Counted from the stretch's first letter, positions 8,484 through 17,683 are shown. The stretch is 64,000 bases of DNA from an uncultured Halomicronema sp. (GCA_937899725.1 CALCCA010000193.1:1-64000), one strand, 5' to 3'. Program-made: numbers and translations. The notes: generated by a model from the sequence alone, not told the origin.

Positions 8484-8897
8484 TTAATCGTCTTCAATGG
8501 GCAGTCCAAAGCGGACTTTACCCTTGCCAAAGTAGCGCCCAAACTGCAGTTCATAGACTTCGTCTTCGTCTTGAGTCTCGACTTCTAAATCGGTGCGAGG
8601 ATAACTCACACACAACAGCGCATACCCCTGCGATCGCAAGTCAGGCGAGAGCCCAACCGCTTCTGGTTGCTCTACTTCACCCGAGAGAATCCGCACTGCA
8701 CAGGTAGTGCAAGCGCCGTTGCGGCAGGCAAACGGCAGCTTAGCGCCTTGATTTTCAGCAGTCTGCAAGATATAGCGATCTTCTGGCACCTCAGCGGTGT
8801 AGTCAGTGTCATGCTGCCGATGATGAATCGTGATGCGATGGGAGCAAGTCATGCCTAGAGGAAACTCGATAACAACGGTGGGGATGCGTGAGGCCAT
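8484..8897 (-). CDS. [2Fe-2S] ferredoxin with C-terminal extension (FdC2-like)
   Basis: 137 residues. The plant-type cluster motif is clear: CRNGACTTC, with the fourth cysteine in GYALLCVSYP about 29 residues later. The first 30 residues form an extra N-terminal strand. The C-terminal tail, QDEDEVYELQFGRYFGKG, matches the extension I recall in plant and cyanobacterial FdC2, an alternative ferredoxin with a shifted redox potential reported to affect chlorophyll synthesis and leaf greening in plants. It is therefore probably not the main photosynthetic electron carrier. The FdC2 assignment comes from memory of the tail motif, not alignment. Confidence 0.85.
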   Translation of the reverse strand: MASRIPTVVIEFPLGMTCSHRITIHHRQHDTDYTAEVPEDRYILQTAENQGAKLPFACRNGACTTCAVRILSGEVEQPEAVGLSPDLRSQGYALLCVSYPRTDLEVETQDEDEVYELQFGRYFGKGKVRFGLPIEDD

Positions 8898-9078
8898 CCC
8901 GCTACCTATCTATGCTCTCATAGGAGTTTGAGTTTGAGCGGGGTTGCCCATATCCAGACGTCCCCATTCTGCCCCACGCCTTCCGGGCAAATTTCCAGGG
9001 CGGTCGCTCTGCCGCCGCTTCAATTGTTTGATACTATATTCATCTACGATTCGTTCTTTAATGGACGATCGAGACCTT

Positions 9079-9165
9079 GGAGAGATGGCCGAGTGGTTGA
9101 AGGCGCAGCACTGGAAATGCTGTTTAGAGGCAACTTTAACGAGGGTTCGAATCCCTCTCTCTCCG
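9079..9165 (+). tRNA. tRNA-Ser (anticodon GGA)
   Basis: An 87-base cloverleaf. The acceptor stem ggagaga (9079-9085) pairs with tctctcc (9158-9164), with discriminator g at 9165. The anticodon stem cagca/tgctg flanks the loop ctGGAaa, so the anticodon is GGA and it reads UCC/UCU. There is a long variable arm, as expected for serine, and the T arm is gaggg-ttcgaat-ccctc (9141-9157). CCA is not encoded. Confidence 0.97.
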
Positions 9166-9515
9166 TTTTGATCATTAGCAGCAGATTAGTCTCAATCCGT
9201 CCAGCTTTCTGCCTGCTCTGGACGTTGATTTGAGCTGAGTCATCGTAGCGCTTGATTTGGGGCCGTCGTCTCACCCGGCGCTGCTTTCCTGGCTGTTCTT
9301 CATGATTGTAGAAAATAGGGCCTTGAGCTTTGCCACACGCTTGGCGATCGCTCAGCGGCTTGCCCACGGCTAAATCTGAGCCTGTTATTAAGCTGATGCG
9401 AGTTGAGCGATCGAGCATCAAGCCAATCAAAAAGCCGCTGCTGAGTTGAATGAATCACTCAGCAGCGGCTTGGGCTAATCATCGGCTCTCAGCTCTCGCC
9501 CAGAGACTCCGAAAC
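9166..9515. other. Gene-free stretch between tRNA-Ser and ndk
   Basis: About 350 bases between convergent features. No convincing reading frame is present. It holds the ndk terminator (9432-9471) near its right end; nothing else was recognised. Confidence 0.6.
9427..9471 (-). terminator. Rho-independent terminator downstream of ndk
   Basis: A perfect 15-base-pair stem: aagccgctgctgagt at 9432-9446 pairs with actcagcagcggctt at 9457-9471, with a 10-base loop. Read on the minus strand it is followed by a run of T residues (TTTTTGATT), which fits termination of ndk 45 bases after its stop. Confidence 0.88.
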
Positions 9516-9965
9516 TTATTCGTACAGCCAGCCCTTAGTGCTCGATTCCCAACTAGTCAATTCGTCTTCTTTGAACCACAGCGCAATCTCTTGCTGGGCA
9601 GTCTCAATGGCATCAGAACCGTGAATCAAGTTGCGACCAATTGTGATGCCAAAGTCGCCTCTGATGGTGCCAGGGGCTGACGAAATTGGGTTGGTTGCCC
9701 CAATGAGGGTACGGCCTGAGGTCACTACGCTGTCGCCTTCCCACACCATGGCCACTACGGGACTAGAGATAATAAATTCGACCAGACCCGCAAAGAAGGG
9801 TTTGTCTTTGTGAACGCCATAGTGCTTTTCGGCTAATTCTCGAGAAACCGCCATGAGCTTCATGCCGACTAAAGTGAAACCCTTGCGCTCAAAGCGGCTA
9901 ATCACTTCGCCCACCAGCCCTCGCTGAACTCCGTCGGGCTTGATCATAATAAACGTGCGTTCCAC
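9516..9965 (-). CDS. ndk: Nucleoside diphosphate kinase
   Basis: 149 residues from a GTG start at 9965, giving [18 protein letters not shown], the near-universal Ndk N-terminus; a TTG one codon upstream (9968) is less likely. AGGAG lies nine bases before the GTG. Ndk transfers the gamma phosphate between nucleoside triphosphates and diphosphates. The active-site histidine lies in NLIHGSD, with the conserved NP-loop around GATNP and [10 protein letters not shown]. Length matches the family (about 140-155). It is monocistronic, ending in a clear terminator. Confidence 0.96.
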   Translation of the reverse strand: MERTFIMIKPDGVQRGLVGEVISRFERKGFTLVGMKLMAVSRELAEKHYGVHKDKPFFAGLVEFIISSPVVAMVWEGDSVVTSGRTLIGATNPISSAPGTIRGDFGITIGRNLIHGSDAIETAQQEIALWFKEDELTSWESSTKGWLYE

Positions 9966-10376
9966 CAATATCAGCTCCTAACATGCGGATAACCTTATCT
10001 ATGCTGTGGAACAAGGTGACGTTTGTAAAGGTTCGGCGGTAACAAATCATGGCTGACGGTGCCGCTTCAGCGACATCTTTGCGATCTCAACAACAGTCCG
10101 GCTGCTGCAAATCACCGGCCTGCCAAGAGATCTGCCGAAGTATGGTGATTTCGTTCTTCTTGGCAGCTCCGGGCTTTGAGAATGCCAAGGTCGTCCCGCA
10201 GAGCCCCCCCTAGATTAAGTCGGCGGCAATCTGCTGGGTGCCACGAAACTGTGATGCCTGAAGCAATTCTGCTGCAGAGGTGAAGGAACTCACCTTGTTC
10301 CAGAGTGACGTCGATGTTACAACTCCTAAGGGATAGGAGGATTTTCACAAAATCTCTGACTCCGTGCTATCTGTAA
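9966..10376. other. Gene-free stretch upstream of ndk
   Basis: About 410 bases between divergently transcribed ndk and the 154-residue protein gene. It must carry both promoters. A 78-codon minus-strand frame (10112-10348) has no recognisable family. AGGAGG at 10336-10341 is too far from either start to act as a ribosome binding site. Confidence 0.5.
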
Positions 10377-10841
10377 ATGACCGTTTGTGTAGAGAAATTT
10401 GGTGAAATTATGGATCTAATGGGCATGGTGGGTCAGGCGATCGAGCGCTCTGACACAGAAGCGAGCAACGGCTTGATGGGGTCAGTGTTGGGCGCCTTGA
10501 ACCAGGCCCCGGTAGACAACAACAAAATTGGTGATGTCGCAAGTGGCCTGCAAAAGGAGCTACAGCAAAAAGGCGATGCCAGTTCTTTGATGGGCATGCT
10601 GCAGACGGTGGCGGCAACTGGGGCAGTAGAACAGCTGCTCGGTTCTGAGCAGGTGAGTGCGATCGCCCAGCGGGTAGGTGCCGATCCCGCCATGGTCAAA
10701 AGCGTCACGCCGCTCATTGCTCAGTTCTTAGTCAAAGGCTCAAATTCTCAGGGCGAAGGCCTGTTACAAAAAGTCCTCTCGGGAGAGGTTGATTTAGGTC
10801 AAATGGCTGGCCTCATCGGTATGGCCAACAAGTTCTTGTAA
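10377..10841 (+). CDS. Small alpha-helical conserved protein (DUF937-like?)
   Basis: 154 residues if the ATG at 10377 is used; an ATG at 10410 (MDLMGMVGQAIERSD) gives 143 and better matches the helical start. The protein has no Cys-rich or catalytic motifs. It is rich in Ala, Gly, Leu, Met and Gln and shows helices separated by short turns: GLMGSVLGALNQ, LMGMLQTVAATGAVEQLLG, AIAQRVGADPAMVKSVTPLIAQFL, then LLQKVLSGEVDLGQMAGLIG. The IAQRVG...V..L.P.I...L pattern is reminiscent of DUF937/YidB-type proteins of unknown function. It faces clpP, with a hairpin between them. Confidence 0.7.
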   Translation: MTVCVEKFGEIMDLMGMVGQAIERSDTEASNGLMGSVLGALNQAPVDNNKIGDVASGLQKELQQKGDASSLMGMLQTVAATGAVEQLLGSEQVSAIAQRVGADPAMVKSVTPLIAQFLVKGSNSQGEGLLQKVLSGEVDLGQMAGLIGMANKFL

Positions 10842-10984
10842 TAGTGCTTGGGCCGGGTCAATAGGCACCAGTTATGCCCGGCGCTTCGCCAGGCTCAAGG
10901 GATGGACTGTGGTGAGGTGAACGTCCCAGCGGGCACGTTTCACGAGCATCCATTTAAAAATGGGGCGTTCGACGATTTAAACGG

Positions 10985-11038
10985 CAAAATCCTGGGTAAC
11001 GAACTGACTGGCACAGCAGTTTGTTATCCAGGATTTTG
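10985..11038. terminator. Long hairpin between convergent genes (probable terminator)
   Basis: A 22-base stem: the left arm (10985-11006, starting caaaatcctggg) pairs with the right arm (11017-11038, ending ccaggattttg). The only two irregular positions are G-T pairs, so RNA from the plus strand would pair fully; the loop is 10 bases. It lies between the convergent 154-residue gene and clpP and probably ends transcription. There is no long T run, so the efficiency is uncertain. Confidence 0.6.
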
Positions 11039-11063
11039 ACCCAGTTAATGGATGAGCTTCGCT

Positions 11064-11669
11064 TTAGGCGACCGGCGTAGGACGGCTACCGACTGAGTGG
11101 CGATCGATGACTTGGTCGATTAGGCCATATTCCATCGCTTCATGGGGCGACATAAAGAAGTCGCGCTCAGTATCTGCCGCGATTTTGTCCAAAGGCTGAC
11201 CGGTATTCTCAGCTAGAGCCTTGTTGAGTAGATCCTTCAAGTAAAGAATCTCTTTTGCCTGAATTTCAATATCAGTTGCCTGACCTTGGGCTCCACCCAA
11301 AGGCTGGTGAATCATTACCCGCGAGTTCGGCAGGCTCATCCGTTTGCCCTTTTTACCCGCAGTTAGTAAGAACGCGCCCATGCTCGCGGCCAGCCCGACG
11401 CAAATCGTACACACATCAGGGCGGATATGATTCATTGTGTCAAAAATGCCGAGCCCCGCTGACACAGAACCACCTGGGGAATTGATGTAGAGATAAATAT
11501 CTTTTTCCGGATCTTCAGCTTCGAGGAAGAGCATTTGAGCCACGATCAAATTGGCCGAGTCAGCGGTGACTTCTTGCCCCAGAAAAACAATGCGCTCTCG
11601 CAACAGACGAGAATAAATGTCAAAGGCGCGTTCACCACGGCCAGACTGTTCAATAACGGTTGGGATCAT
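11064..11669 (-). CDS. clpP: ATP-dependent Clp protease proteolytic subunit ClpP
   Basis: 201 residues. This serine protease forms a tetradecameric chamber that degrades proteins unfolded by ClpC/ClpX. The catalytic triad is visible: Ser at about 96 in GLAASMGAF, His at about 121 in [11 protein letters not shown], and Asp at about 170 in TERDFFMS. The YINSPGGSV oxyanion loop is present. Cyanobacteria carry several clpP paralogues plus clpR; with a complete triad this is a true ClpP, but the paralogue number cannot be assigned. No clpX or clpR is next to it here. Confidence 0.96.
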   Translation of the reverse strand: MIPTVIEQSGRGERAFDIYSRLLRERIVFLGQEVTADSANLIVAQMLFLEAEDPEKDIYLYINSPGGSVSAGLGIFDTMNHIRPDVCTICVGLAASMGAFLLTAGKKGKRMSLPNSRVMIHQPLGGAQGQATDIEIQAKEILYLKDLLNKALAENTGQPLDKIAADTERDFFMSPHEAMEYGLIDQVIDRHSVGSRPTPVA

Positions 11670-11824
11670 CGACGTTTATTCCATCAAAATGCTTTCTATG
11701 ATTCTACCGATTTGCCGGGCCGGTCAAAGGTTAGATTACCGACCTTCTATTAGATCATGGTCAAAAGCCTAGGCAACGAACGGAGTGTCGCGCATCTCCT
11801 GAGGTATGACGGTGCCACCGAGGC

Positions 11825-12022
11825 TTACAACAAGGCTGTCACCGTGGCGATCGCATCGCCGAGGTGGCTAGCCGCTTGACTACGCGTCAAAAACTCGCTG
11901 TAGTCAGCCACGGTGTCTAAGCCCATCAGGCCCAACATCAGCTCTGATGACAGCCAAAATGTCCCCTTAACTAAAAACTTACGCCAGCGAACAGAAGGCT
12001 TTGTCGTTTCTTTTTCGGCCAT
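11825..12022 (-). CDS. Small conserved cyanobacterial protein
   Basis: 65 residues: a charged N-terminus (MAEKETTKPSVRWRKFLVKG), one hydrophobic stretch (TFWLSSELMLGLMGLD), then a DYSEFL motif. The layout resembles small cyanobacterial proteins of unknown function with a W(L)(S/A)-E---G-D--ADY-EF pattern; this is recall, not a search. It is on the same strand as clpP, which lies 155 bases downstream. The single hydrophobic stretch may be a membrane anchor. No function is proposed. Confidence 0.55.
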   Translation of the reverse strand: MAEKETTKPSVRWRKFLVKGTFWLSSELMLGLMGLDTVADYSEFLTRSQAASHLGDAIATVTALL

Positions 12023-12255
12023 TGTTCTTAACTACTGATAGCACTGTTAAGAACTGTAAATGTCAGCCATCGATGAAACAATCCGGTTTTTACGCACCCA
12101 AGGTACGGGTTTACACCGCTGAATCTCTATGCCCATTGATCAGACTCCGAAGGCAATTTGGGCAATGCAGGGGAGCCAAGGTGCGGGGGAGCCAGACTTA
12201 GGCCTGCACCGCAGCCTCATTGGGTGCTCGGGTGAGGGCTTTCACCCTTTGGGGA

Positions 12256-13644
12256 TTAGACATCCAAAACTTTGCCTCTCAATCCTTTTGGGGTTTCTAC
12301 CTGATAGCGAGACAGCATCGTTGGCAAGATGTCATATAGCTGCGCCCCTTCGAGTACCTGGCCCTGTTTGGGCGATCGCGGGTCATGGAAGATCATGAGG
12401 CCAAAGGGGGCATGGTTGGCATCATCAGGGCCGGTGTCATTCTCGACGGTGTAGAGGTCACCGATGCCAACGCTGCCAACAGAGCGCCACGCCAAGTCGT
12501 CAAAATAGACAATGAGGTCAGGAGCGCGACCGCGCACCTTTTGATAAATCTGCTGAGGTCTAAAGACTTTAATGTTTAGCGGAGCCCCCGTAGGCGTCGT
12601 GAGTTGCGCAAGCTTCTCAGCCAGTTCATGTCGCAGGGGTTCATAGTCCGTCATGCTCACGGTGCCCTCAGGTTCACGCCCCTTAACGTTGAGGAAGATG
12701 CGGGCGTAGTAGCCACCGGCTCCCCACACGCGAGTTTGCCCCCAATCAACGTCAACTTTGTCGAGCGATAGCGGTTCTATGGGCTCCGCTTTAAGGGTGA
12801 GATAGCCGTTTTTGATCAGCCATTCGTTAATGCAAATGCCCCCCATCAGGGGTTGAGCGCCGTGGTCAGACACGACTAAAACTGCCGTGTCGTCATCGCA
12901 AACGTTCAACAGCTCGCCGACCCGCTGATCAACGTGAACGTAATAGTCGTGGATCGCATTTTGAAACGGGGAATTGGGTTCATATTGGGGATGCTTGGGA
13001 TCCATCGGTTTCCAGAAGGCATGGTGGATGCGATCGACCCCCATATCCACCAGCATGAGAAAGTCGGGCTGATCCTGAATGATGAGTTTTTCTGCCAGCG
13101 TAAATCGCTGATCGCAAAGCTGAAACAAGTTGCTCAAGATGCGGTCTTTTTCATCGGAGCGGAAGTTCGGCACATCCATCATGAAGTCGGGCATCCAAGC
13201 GCGAATGGTCTCGGCGAGTTCTGGCGGATGGGTAAATGCGACATCCGTGCCGGGGGTTAGAAAGCAGGAAACCAAACTGCCGTTAACCGCATAGGGCGGT
13301 GAAGTGCCGGGCACGCTCAGGGCGGCTACTTGCCAACCGGCCTCGCCCAAAATGTCCCACAGACGGGGAAATTTCACGGCAGTGCCATTGGAGATGCCCA
13401 TGCTGTGATAGCCGCGATCGCGCCGGTTGCGAAAGCCGTAGATACCCAACTCACCCGGATCGCGCCCGGTCATCATGCAGCTCCACGCCGGTACCGTAAT
13501 CGCTGGAATGCTGCTCTCTAATCGACCATAGCTGCCCTGTGCCATCAACCGACTGAGATTCGGCAAGTCTGAGCGCCACTGGTCAAACACCAGCGATGGC
13601 TCCATGCAGTCCAAACCGATGATCAATAAACGGGGCGTTGGCAT
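12256..13644 (-). CDS. Alkaline phosphatase superfamily phosphodiesterase/pyrophosphatase-like protein
   Basis: 462 residues with no signal peptide. Superfamily metal-binding residues are visible: Asp in LLIIGLDCMEP (about residue 12), the likely Thr nucleophile in ITVPAWSCMMTGRDPG (about 50), Asp and His in DMGVDRIHHAFW, and Asp-His in LVVSDHGAQPL. This matches the type I phosphodiesterase/nucleotide pyrophosphatase branch. Substrates in this branch include nucleotides, phospholipids and glycans and cannot be assigned here. The gene precedes nothing closely on its strand and is separated from the gas vesicle cluster by about 280 bases without a gene. Confidence 0.85.
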   Translation of the reverse strand: MPTPRLLIIGLDCMEPSLVFDQWRSDLPNLSRLMAQGSYGRLESSIPAITVPAWSCMMTGRDPGELGIYGFRNRRDRGYHSMGISNGTAVKFPRLWDILGEAGWQVAALSVPGTSPPYAVNGSLVSCFLTPGTDVAFTHPPELAETIRAWMPDFMMDVPNFRSDEKDRILSNLFQLCDQRFTLAEKLIIQDQPDFLMLVDMGVDRIHHAFWKPMDPKHPQYEPNSPFQNAIHDYYVHVDQRVGELLNVCDDDTAVLVVSDHGAQPLMGGICINEWLIKNGYLTLKAEPIEPLSLDKVDVDWGQTRVWGAGGYYARIFLNVKGREPEGTVSMTDYEPLRHELAEKLAQLTTPTGAPLNIKVFRPQQIYQKVRGRAPDLIVYFDDLAWRSVGSVGIGDLYTVENDTGPDDANHAPFGLMIFHDPRSPKQGQVLEGAQLYDILPTMLSRYQVETPKGLRGKVLDV

Positions 13645-13926
13645 GGCTCACACTCTCTACGAAGCTGTGCCTATTCTAGAGAGATCACGCCCGAGGCGAC
13701 CCAGCAAACTAACCGATTGTCGGCAAATTCTCATCGAGTTGAGGCCGATTCTGAACATCACCGCGACAAATTTTGCCCCCGGCACGTAGCCGCGCTAGCG
13801 TGTCTGAACTGACAGTCTCGTCCCGCGCACCAGAACGGACACCGATAACGGATAAGAGCTGGTGCATTCAGAGCGGCGGGAACGTCTGCCGGCATATAGA
13901 GCATGGGGTCGAACAGATGAGCTTGG

Positions 13927-14289
13927 CTAACTAGCCGTGTCTTCAACTTCAGCCGCTTTGAGGGCTTTGAGTTCTGTTTCTAAACTTTCGAGGCGGGCCT
14001 GTAACTGTTCGTTGGCTTCGAGCAGCTCTTGCGATCGCGCGCTTAAATAGGGATCGTTTTCCCACCAGTTGATGCCCATTTCTCGAGCTTTATCAACGGA
14101 GGCTACCAGCAGCCGAATCCGAATCGTGAGCAGTTCGGTTGACCCCACTGACACAGAGATATCGCCAGCAATGACAATACCTTTATCTAAAACCCGTTCT
14201 AACACGTCCACTAGGGTAGATCCCTGGGTCGCCGTTGCCATTGGTCGATTGTGGGTACTCGACGCACGTGAAAAAGACTGGCCACTCAT
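13927..14289 (-). CDS. gvpJ: Gas vesicle minor shell protein GvpJ
   Basis: 120 residues from the ATG at 14289, supported by AGAGGGG just upstream; an internal ATG at 14241 (MATATQGSTL) lacks a ribosome binding site. The core (about residues 24-85) is a GvpA-like domain: LVDVLERVLDKGIVIAGDIS and ELLTIRIRLLVASVDKA. It is followed by the GvpJ-specific MGINWWENDPYLS, then an acidic coiled coil (LLEANEQLQARLESLETEL) ending in VEDTAS. GvpJ is an essential minor component thought to nucleate or cap the gas vesicle shell. It is the last gene of the visible cluster, 79 bases after gvpN. Confidence 0.93.
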   Translation of the reverse strand: MSGQSFSRASSTHNRPMATATQGSTLVDVLERVLDKGIVIAGDISVSVGSTELLTIRIRLLVASVDKAREMGINWWENDPYLSARSQELLEANEQLQARLESLETELKALKAAEVEDTAS

Positions 14290-14368
14290 GGTGCCCCTCT
14301 GATGATGATTGCGGTGCAGGTGCGAACGCCGTGGGTCGCTATCGGCAAACCTTCACAGAGAAGATCCG

Positions 14369-15631
14369 CTAGTCCGCGCTAAGGCGATAGATGGTCGGCT
14401 TACCAGGCTTATTATGCTTCTGCACGTAGCCAAGTTCAACTAGCGATCGCAACGCATCGACAGCCTTAAACCGGCTCAACGATAATTCAGACTCAATTTT
14501 TGATAACGGGGCCACCTTTTGTTGCGTCAAGAACGCGAGAACCTGGGCGTCGACTTCATTCAATGTGGCCTCGGCAACCGGGGCCGCTTCAGGCTGAGGC
14601 TGAGTTTTTGTAGAATCGACGATCGCCGAAGTGGCCGGCTGATGTCCGCCTTTGCCCTTCGCTTTAGCCACGGGCTGTTGATTTTCATCAGGGATTGGCG
14701 TTTTGGGTGCCTTCGGCTCAAGACCGTTAGTTTCCGATCGCACCACGCCGACCGTCAGCCCATTAAAGAGATCCCAGAGGGTTCGAGTTGCCGTCAATAA
14801 AGCCTCGGTGACTCGAGACAGCAGCACATCACTGCAGACATCGCGAAAGTCAGCATCCTCGGCCATGACGGGCACACCATGCTCATGGCAAATGGTGGCA
14901 ATCATGAGGCAAGGGCGCAGACTTGTGGTGCCGTTGCTGGCCATCTGAGATTGAAAAGCTTTGACCAAACGAACGATTAGCAGCGCATCAGCGGGTTCGA
15001 TGCCAACTTTCTGAATTAAGATCTGCTGCTGGGTCAGTTCATCGGGCTCTGGCATGTGGATAGTAATCAGGCGGTCTAGCAAAGCATCCTGGGTACCGTG
15101 CACGCCAGCGTATTCTTCAGGGTTGGAGGTAAAAATGGCGCGAAAATGCGGATCTACCCGCAGATATTCCGGTCGATTGCCGCTCGGGGGCAACACCAAT
15201 AACTTCTCTTCTAACGCTGACAGCAAGACGTTGTTGACTTCCGGTCGAGAGCGATTAAATTCGTCATAAACCAGCGTGAAGCCTTCGCGACAAGCCAAGG
15301 TCAAACGTGAGTCAACCCAGTTGTGACGCACCTCATCTTCGACCTTAACGACGCTGTGGATGTAATTGTCCACCACCTTTTTGCGGGTGTAGCCAGACTG
15401 GTTACCGATGAGGTCGGAAGTTTTAAACTCATCGTCACCAAACACCATCATGATGGGCCGACTCAACAAGTCAGCGAGGTGCAAGGCGAGGGTGGTTTTA
15501 CCCGTGCCGGCGGGGCCTCGAAGATGAACTGAATAGCCTGACTGAAGATATCGTAAGGCGCGACGAGCCACGCGCTCGACGGCAGGGGTACTGACAAAAT
15601 TGCGGGGGCGGGCTTGGAGAACAGTACTCAC
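14369..15631 (-). CDS. gvpN: Gas vesicle AAA+ ATPase GvpN with C-terminal winged-helix-like domain
   Basis: 420 residues. The AAA+ (MoxR-like) module covers about residues 15-290: Walker [10 protein letters not shown] at 39-47, Walker [11 protein letters not shown] at about 119-126, and a sensor-like [11 protein letters not shown]. GvpN promotes growth of the gas vesicle shell. A low-complexity linker (about 300-355, rich in Lys, Pro and Ala) leads to a C-terminal 60 residues with [20 protein letters not shown] and a basic hairpin, like a winged helix. A related domain ends the neighbouring GvpC. The start codon overlaps the gvpC stop by 4 bases, indicating translational coupling. Many GvpN proteins are shorter (about 300-350), so the tail is an extra. 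Confidence 0.94.
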   Translation of the reverse strand: MSTVLQARPRNFVSTPAVERVARRALRYLQSGYSVHLRGPAGTGKTTLALHLADLLSRPIMMVFGDDEFKTSDLIGNQSGYTRKKVVDNYIHSVVKVEDEVRHNWVDSRLTLACREGFTLVYDEFNRSRPEVNNVLLSALEEKLLVLPPSGNRPEYLRVDPHFRAIFTSNPEEYAGVHGTQDALLDRLITIHMPEPDELTQQQILIQKVGIEPADALLIVRLVKAFQSQMASNGTTSLRPCLMIATICHEHGVPVMAEDADFRDVCSDVLLSRVTEALLTATRTLWDLFNGLTVGVVRSETNGLEPKAPKTPIPDENQQPVAKAKGKGGHQPATSAIVDSTKTQPQPEAAPVAEATLNEVDAQVLAFLTQQKVAPLSKIESELSLSRFKAVDALRSLVELGYVQKHNKPGKPTIYRLSAD

Positions 15632-16605
15632 AGAACGGCTTCCTCTCGAATACGGTAGATTCTATCTTTTTGAACGATGAGCTCTTTTTGAATCAGCGAT
15701 CGCAGGGCATCGACGGCCTGGAAACGATTAATGCCCAACGTGGATTCAATTTCAGTCAGACGAGTCCCTTGGGGATGGCTTTGCAGGTAATCAAACACGG
15801 CTTCTTCGGTTGATACCGCTGGTTGACTCGAGGTTGACGTGGGCACAGCCACTTGTTTAACAGCCGATGGCTGACTCATTTTGGCAGCGGCTGCCGGTTT
15901 AGCCTTGGCACGCGGTCTGCGCGTATCTGGCTGGCGGATTGCCGCCGCAGATTTAGGGCGATTGGGTGGCAGGGCGGCACGGCGCGGCGCGGATGTACCC
16001 CAAATTGATTGTCGGAGACCTTCGCAAAAAGCCTGTCGCTCTGGCTTGTGGGCAGCAAGGTCTGCCAACTTGACTTGCACATCACGGCTCAAAGCTTCGC
16101 GATCGCTGCGTCGTTTTGCCTGAGCCACCTTTGACTCTGCCTCACGATTGGCCGTTACGGTGGTCAAATAATCAGCCACGAAGGCTTCTAGCTCAGCAAT
16201 GTACTCGACCAACTTCTTTTGCTGTTGCTGCGCCATGATCATGCGATCTTGCTGATGCTGGGTCAAGGACGCTTGCGTTGTCTGCTGCAGCTCAGCTAAA
16301 TAGGCTTGGTAATCTTGGCGCTTGGCAGCGACAGCTTTTTTTAGCTCCATGTCAAACTCTCGCAACTCAGCTGCCGTCAGTTTTGCCTGAGCGGCTCGTT
16401 GCTGTTGAACTTGAGTCAGGTACAAGTCAGTTTCAGCCTGAACTGCAGCGTAATTTTCCGTCAGCGTCTTGCGGGTCGTGACTGCGTTTTGTGCACGCAC
16501 TTGCTGATAGGCACTCAACTCTGACTGCACATCCTCTTGCCGCTGGGCGATCGCTTGCTGACGCTTGACTCGCGCTGCGTACCATTCATCTTGGAGAGCC
16601 GCCAT
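15628..16605 (-). CDS. gvpC: Gas vesicle stiffening protein GvpC with C-terminal winged-helix-like domain
   Basis: 325 residues from the ATG at 16605, chosen because AGGAGG lies eight bases upstream; a longer frame reaches 16635. Residues 1-195 are one long helical region rich in Gln, Ala and Glu with GvpC-type repeats, for example [19 protein letters not shown] followed by [17 protein letters not shown]. GvpC binds the outside of the vesicle and strengthens it against pressure. Next comes a basic, Pro/Ala-rich linker (about 200-265), then a C-terminal domain with [20 protein letters not shown] that resembles the GvpN tail. Classical Anabaena GvpC is about 190 residues, so the linker and domain are unusual additions. 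The repeats are degenerate. Confidence 0.88.
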   Translation of the reverse strand: MAALQDEWYAARVKRQQAIAQRQEDVQSELSAYQQVRAQNAVTTRKTLTENYAAVQAETDLYLTQVQQQRAAQAKLTAAELREFDMELKKAVAAKRQDYQAYLAELQQTTQASLTQHQQDRMIMAQQQQKKLVEYIAELEAFVADYLTTVTANREAESKVAQAKRRSDREALSRDVQVKLADLAAHKPERQAFCEGLRQSIWGTSAPRRAALPPNRPKSAAAIRQPDTRRPRAKAKPAAAAKMSQPSAVKQVAVPTSTSSQPAVSTEEAVFDYLQSHPQGTRLTEIESTLGINRFQAVDALRSLIQKELIVQKDRIYRIREEAVL

Positions 16606-16613
16606 GGTCGCCA

Positions 16614-16619
16614 CCTCCT
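16614..16619 (-). promoter_or_regulatory. Strong Shine-Dalgarno site that fixes the gvpC start
   Basis: AGGAGG on the minus strand (cctcct on the plus strand), eight bases before the ATG at 16605. It favours this start over the in-frame upstream start at 16635, which would place the site inside the coding region. Confidence 0.8.
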
Positions 16620-16775
16620 GTCTAAAACTCGACAATTTTCAAAGTAAAAGTCTACTGGTTGCTATCGAAACTCAGTTATTTATCACCCAGTCATTGCAGG
16701 GGTGACGGCTCTAATAACGAGAGACAACTTCTTACGAACGGCAAGCTCAGTAGGTGAGATCGGAAAGGGAAATAC

Positions 16776-16816
16776 GTTGGTCGGTGAACAGCCGAAAAGA
16801 CCGGACATCGACCAAC
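16776..16816 (-). other. Inverted repeat between gvpA and gvpC
   Basis: gttggtcg at 16776-16783 pairs with cgaccaac at 16809-16816 around a 25-base loop, 30 bases after the gvpA stop. In other cyanobacteria most gvpA transcript stops before gvpC, and a structure here could attenuate read-through. There is no T run, so the role is a guess. Confidence 0.35.
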
Positions 16817-16845
16817 AACTGGTTAGAAGGTACCGCTAGGTGACA

Positions 16846-17064
16846 CTAGGAAGCGGGTACAGCAGCTTGCGTGGTGAGACCCACAGCTTCTGCATACTTC
16901 AGGTAAGTTTCAACAGAAGCAATGACAACTCGTGCTTCAACGGCAAGCAGTTCAATCCCGACGAGAGAAACGCGAACCCAAGCGTCAATCACAATGCCCT
17001 TGTCGAGGATGCGATCGACCACTTCGGCCAAGCTAGATGAAGAGTTTACTTTTTCGACAGCCAT
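16846..17064 (-). CDS. gvpA: Gas vesicle major shell protein GvpA
   Basis: 72 residues from the ATG at 17064 ([20 protein letters not shown]), the standard GvpA start and length; the longer open frame upstream is not coding. GAGG lies nine bases before the ATG. Signature segments are [20 protein letters not shown] and [20 protein letters not shown]. GvpA polymerises into the ribbed, gas-permeable, water-excluding wall that gives buoyancy. Only one copy is present, whereas several cyanobacteria carry tandem copies. It is the first gene of the gvpA-gvpC-gvpN-gvpJ set, preceded by a long A+T-richer leader. Confidence 0.97.
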   Translation of the reverse strand: MAVEKVNSSSSLAEVVDRILDKGIVIDAWVRVSLVGIELLAVEARVVIASVETYLKYAEAVGLTTQAAVPAS

Positions 17065-17683
17065 GGTATTAAGCCTCAAATCTGATTGGTTCAAGAATTT
17101 CGAGATGCATGCGTCAGTACAAACACGATTGATTTGTGTCAACAGCAGGGCATTTCGCTTTTTCTACAGTTCTATACTGCCCACCCGTTCACTCGATTCA
17201 ACACAAACAATGTATCGAGACTTTTGAACGAAAATTTTTAATCACCAATGCTGTTGTGCCAGCTGATTAAGGGCTGATTGCAGGAATAAAGTCACCCTTG
17301 CAACCTTTTCTATCTCAGTGCAAACACGCCTTTTCCTGACATTTCTGAGTCATTTTGACAGCTTTACTGTAGAACTACTGATGAGTAAAACTGTCTGATT
17401 GATCTGATTAAAACTTGCCGCTTACTGGGTATTTTGATGTTTTTTTAACAAGTGGATCAGATCGATGCGTATCAATTATTTCTTCAGGAATCAGTATTAT
17501 TTCGGGCCATCTGTCATTGATTACCGGCCTGATCGGCTCACCGCTCAAAGGTTACTTCATGATGGCAAAGACTGTGTCCCGCACTCGTTTGCCAGCAGAG
17601 CCCAGCTTGAAGTTGACAGCTTTAGGATGCTGCCATTACTTCAAAGGTCGACCAAACGGACTCCTGCCACCCGCTCAAAGACT
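17065..17683. other. Gene-free leader region upstream of gvpA
   Basis: About 620 bases, visibly richer in A and T than the flanking genes, between the divergent side of gvpA and the 3' end of glgA. No coding frame was accepted. It should carry the gvpA promoter and regulatory sites, with gvpA expected to be strongly and conditionally transcribed. Confidence 0.6.
17171..17201 (-). promoter_or_regulatory. Possible gvpA promoter
   Basis: On the minus strand, TTGAAT (17196-17201) and TATAGA (17171-17176) are separated by 19 bases, about 105 bases before the gvpA start. The spacing is longer than ideal. This is a visual match only. Confidence 0.3.

Noticed and set aside
9044-9430. A 128-codon minus-strand frame across the tRNA-Ser gene
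   Set aside because: It overlaps a clear tRNA and therefore is a shadow.
10112-10348. A 78-codon minus-strand frame between ndk and the small helical protein gene
   Set aside because: No family, no ribosome binding site, and unlikely composition.
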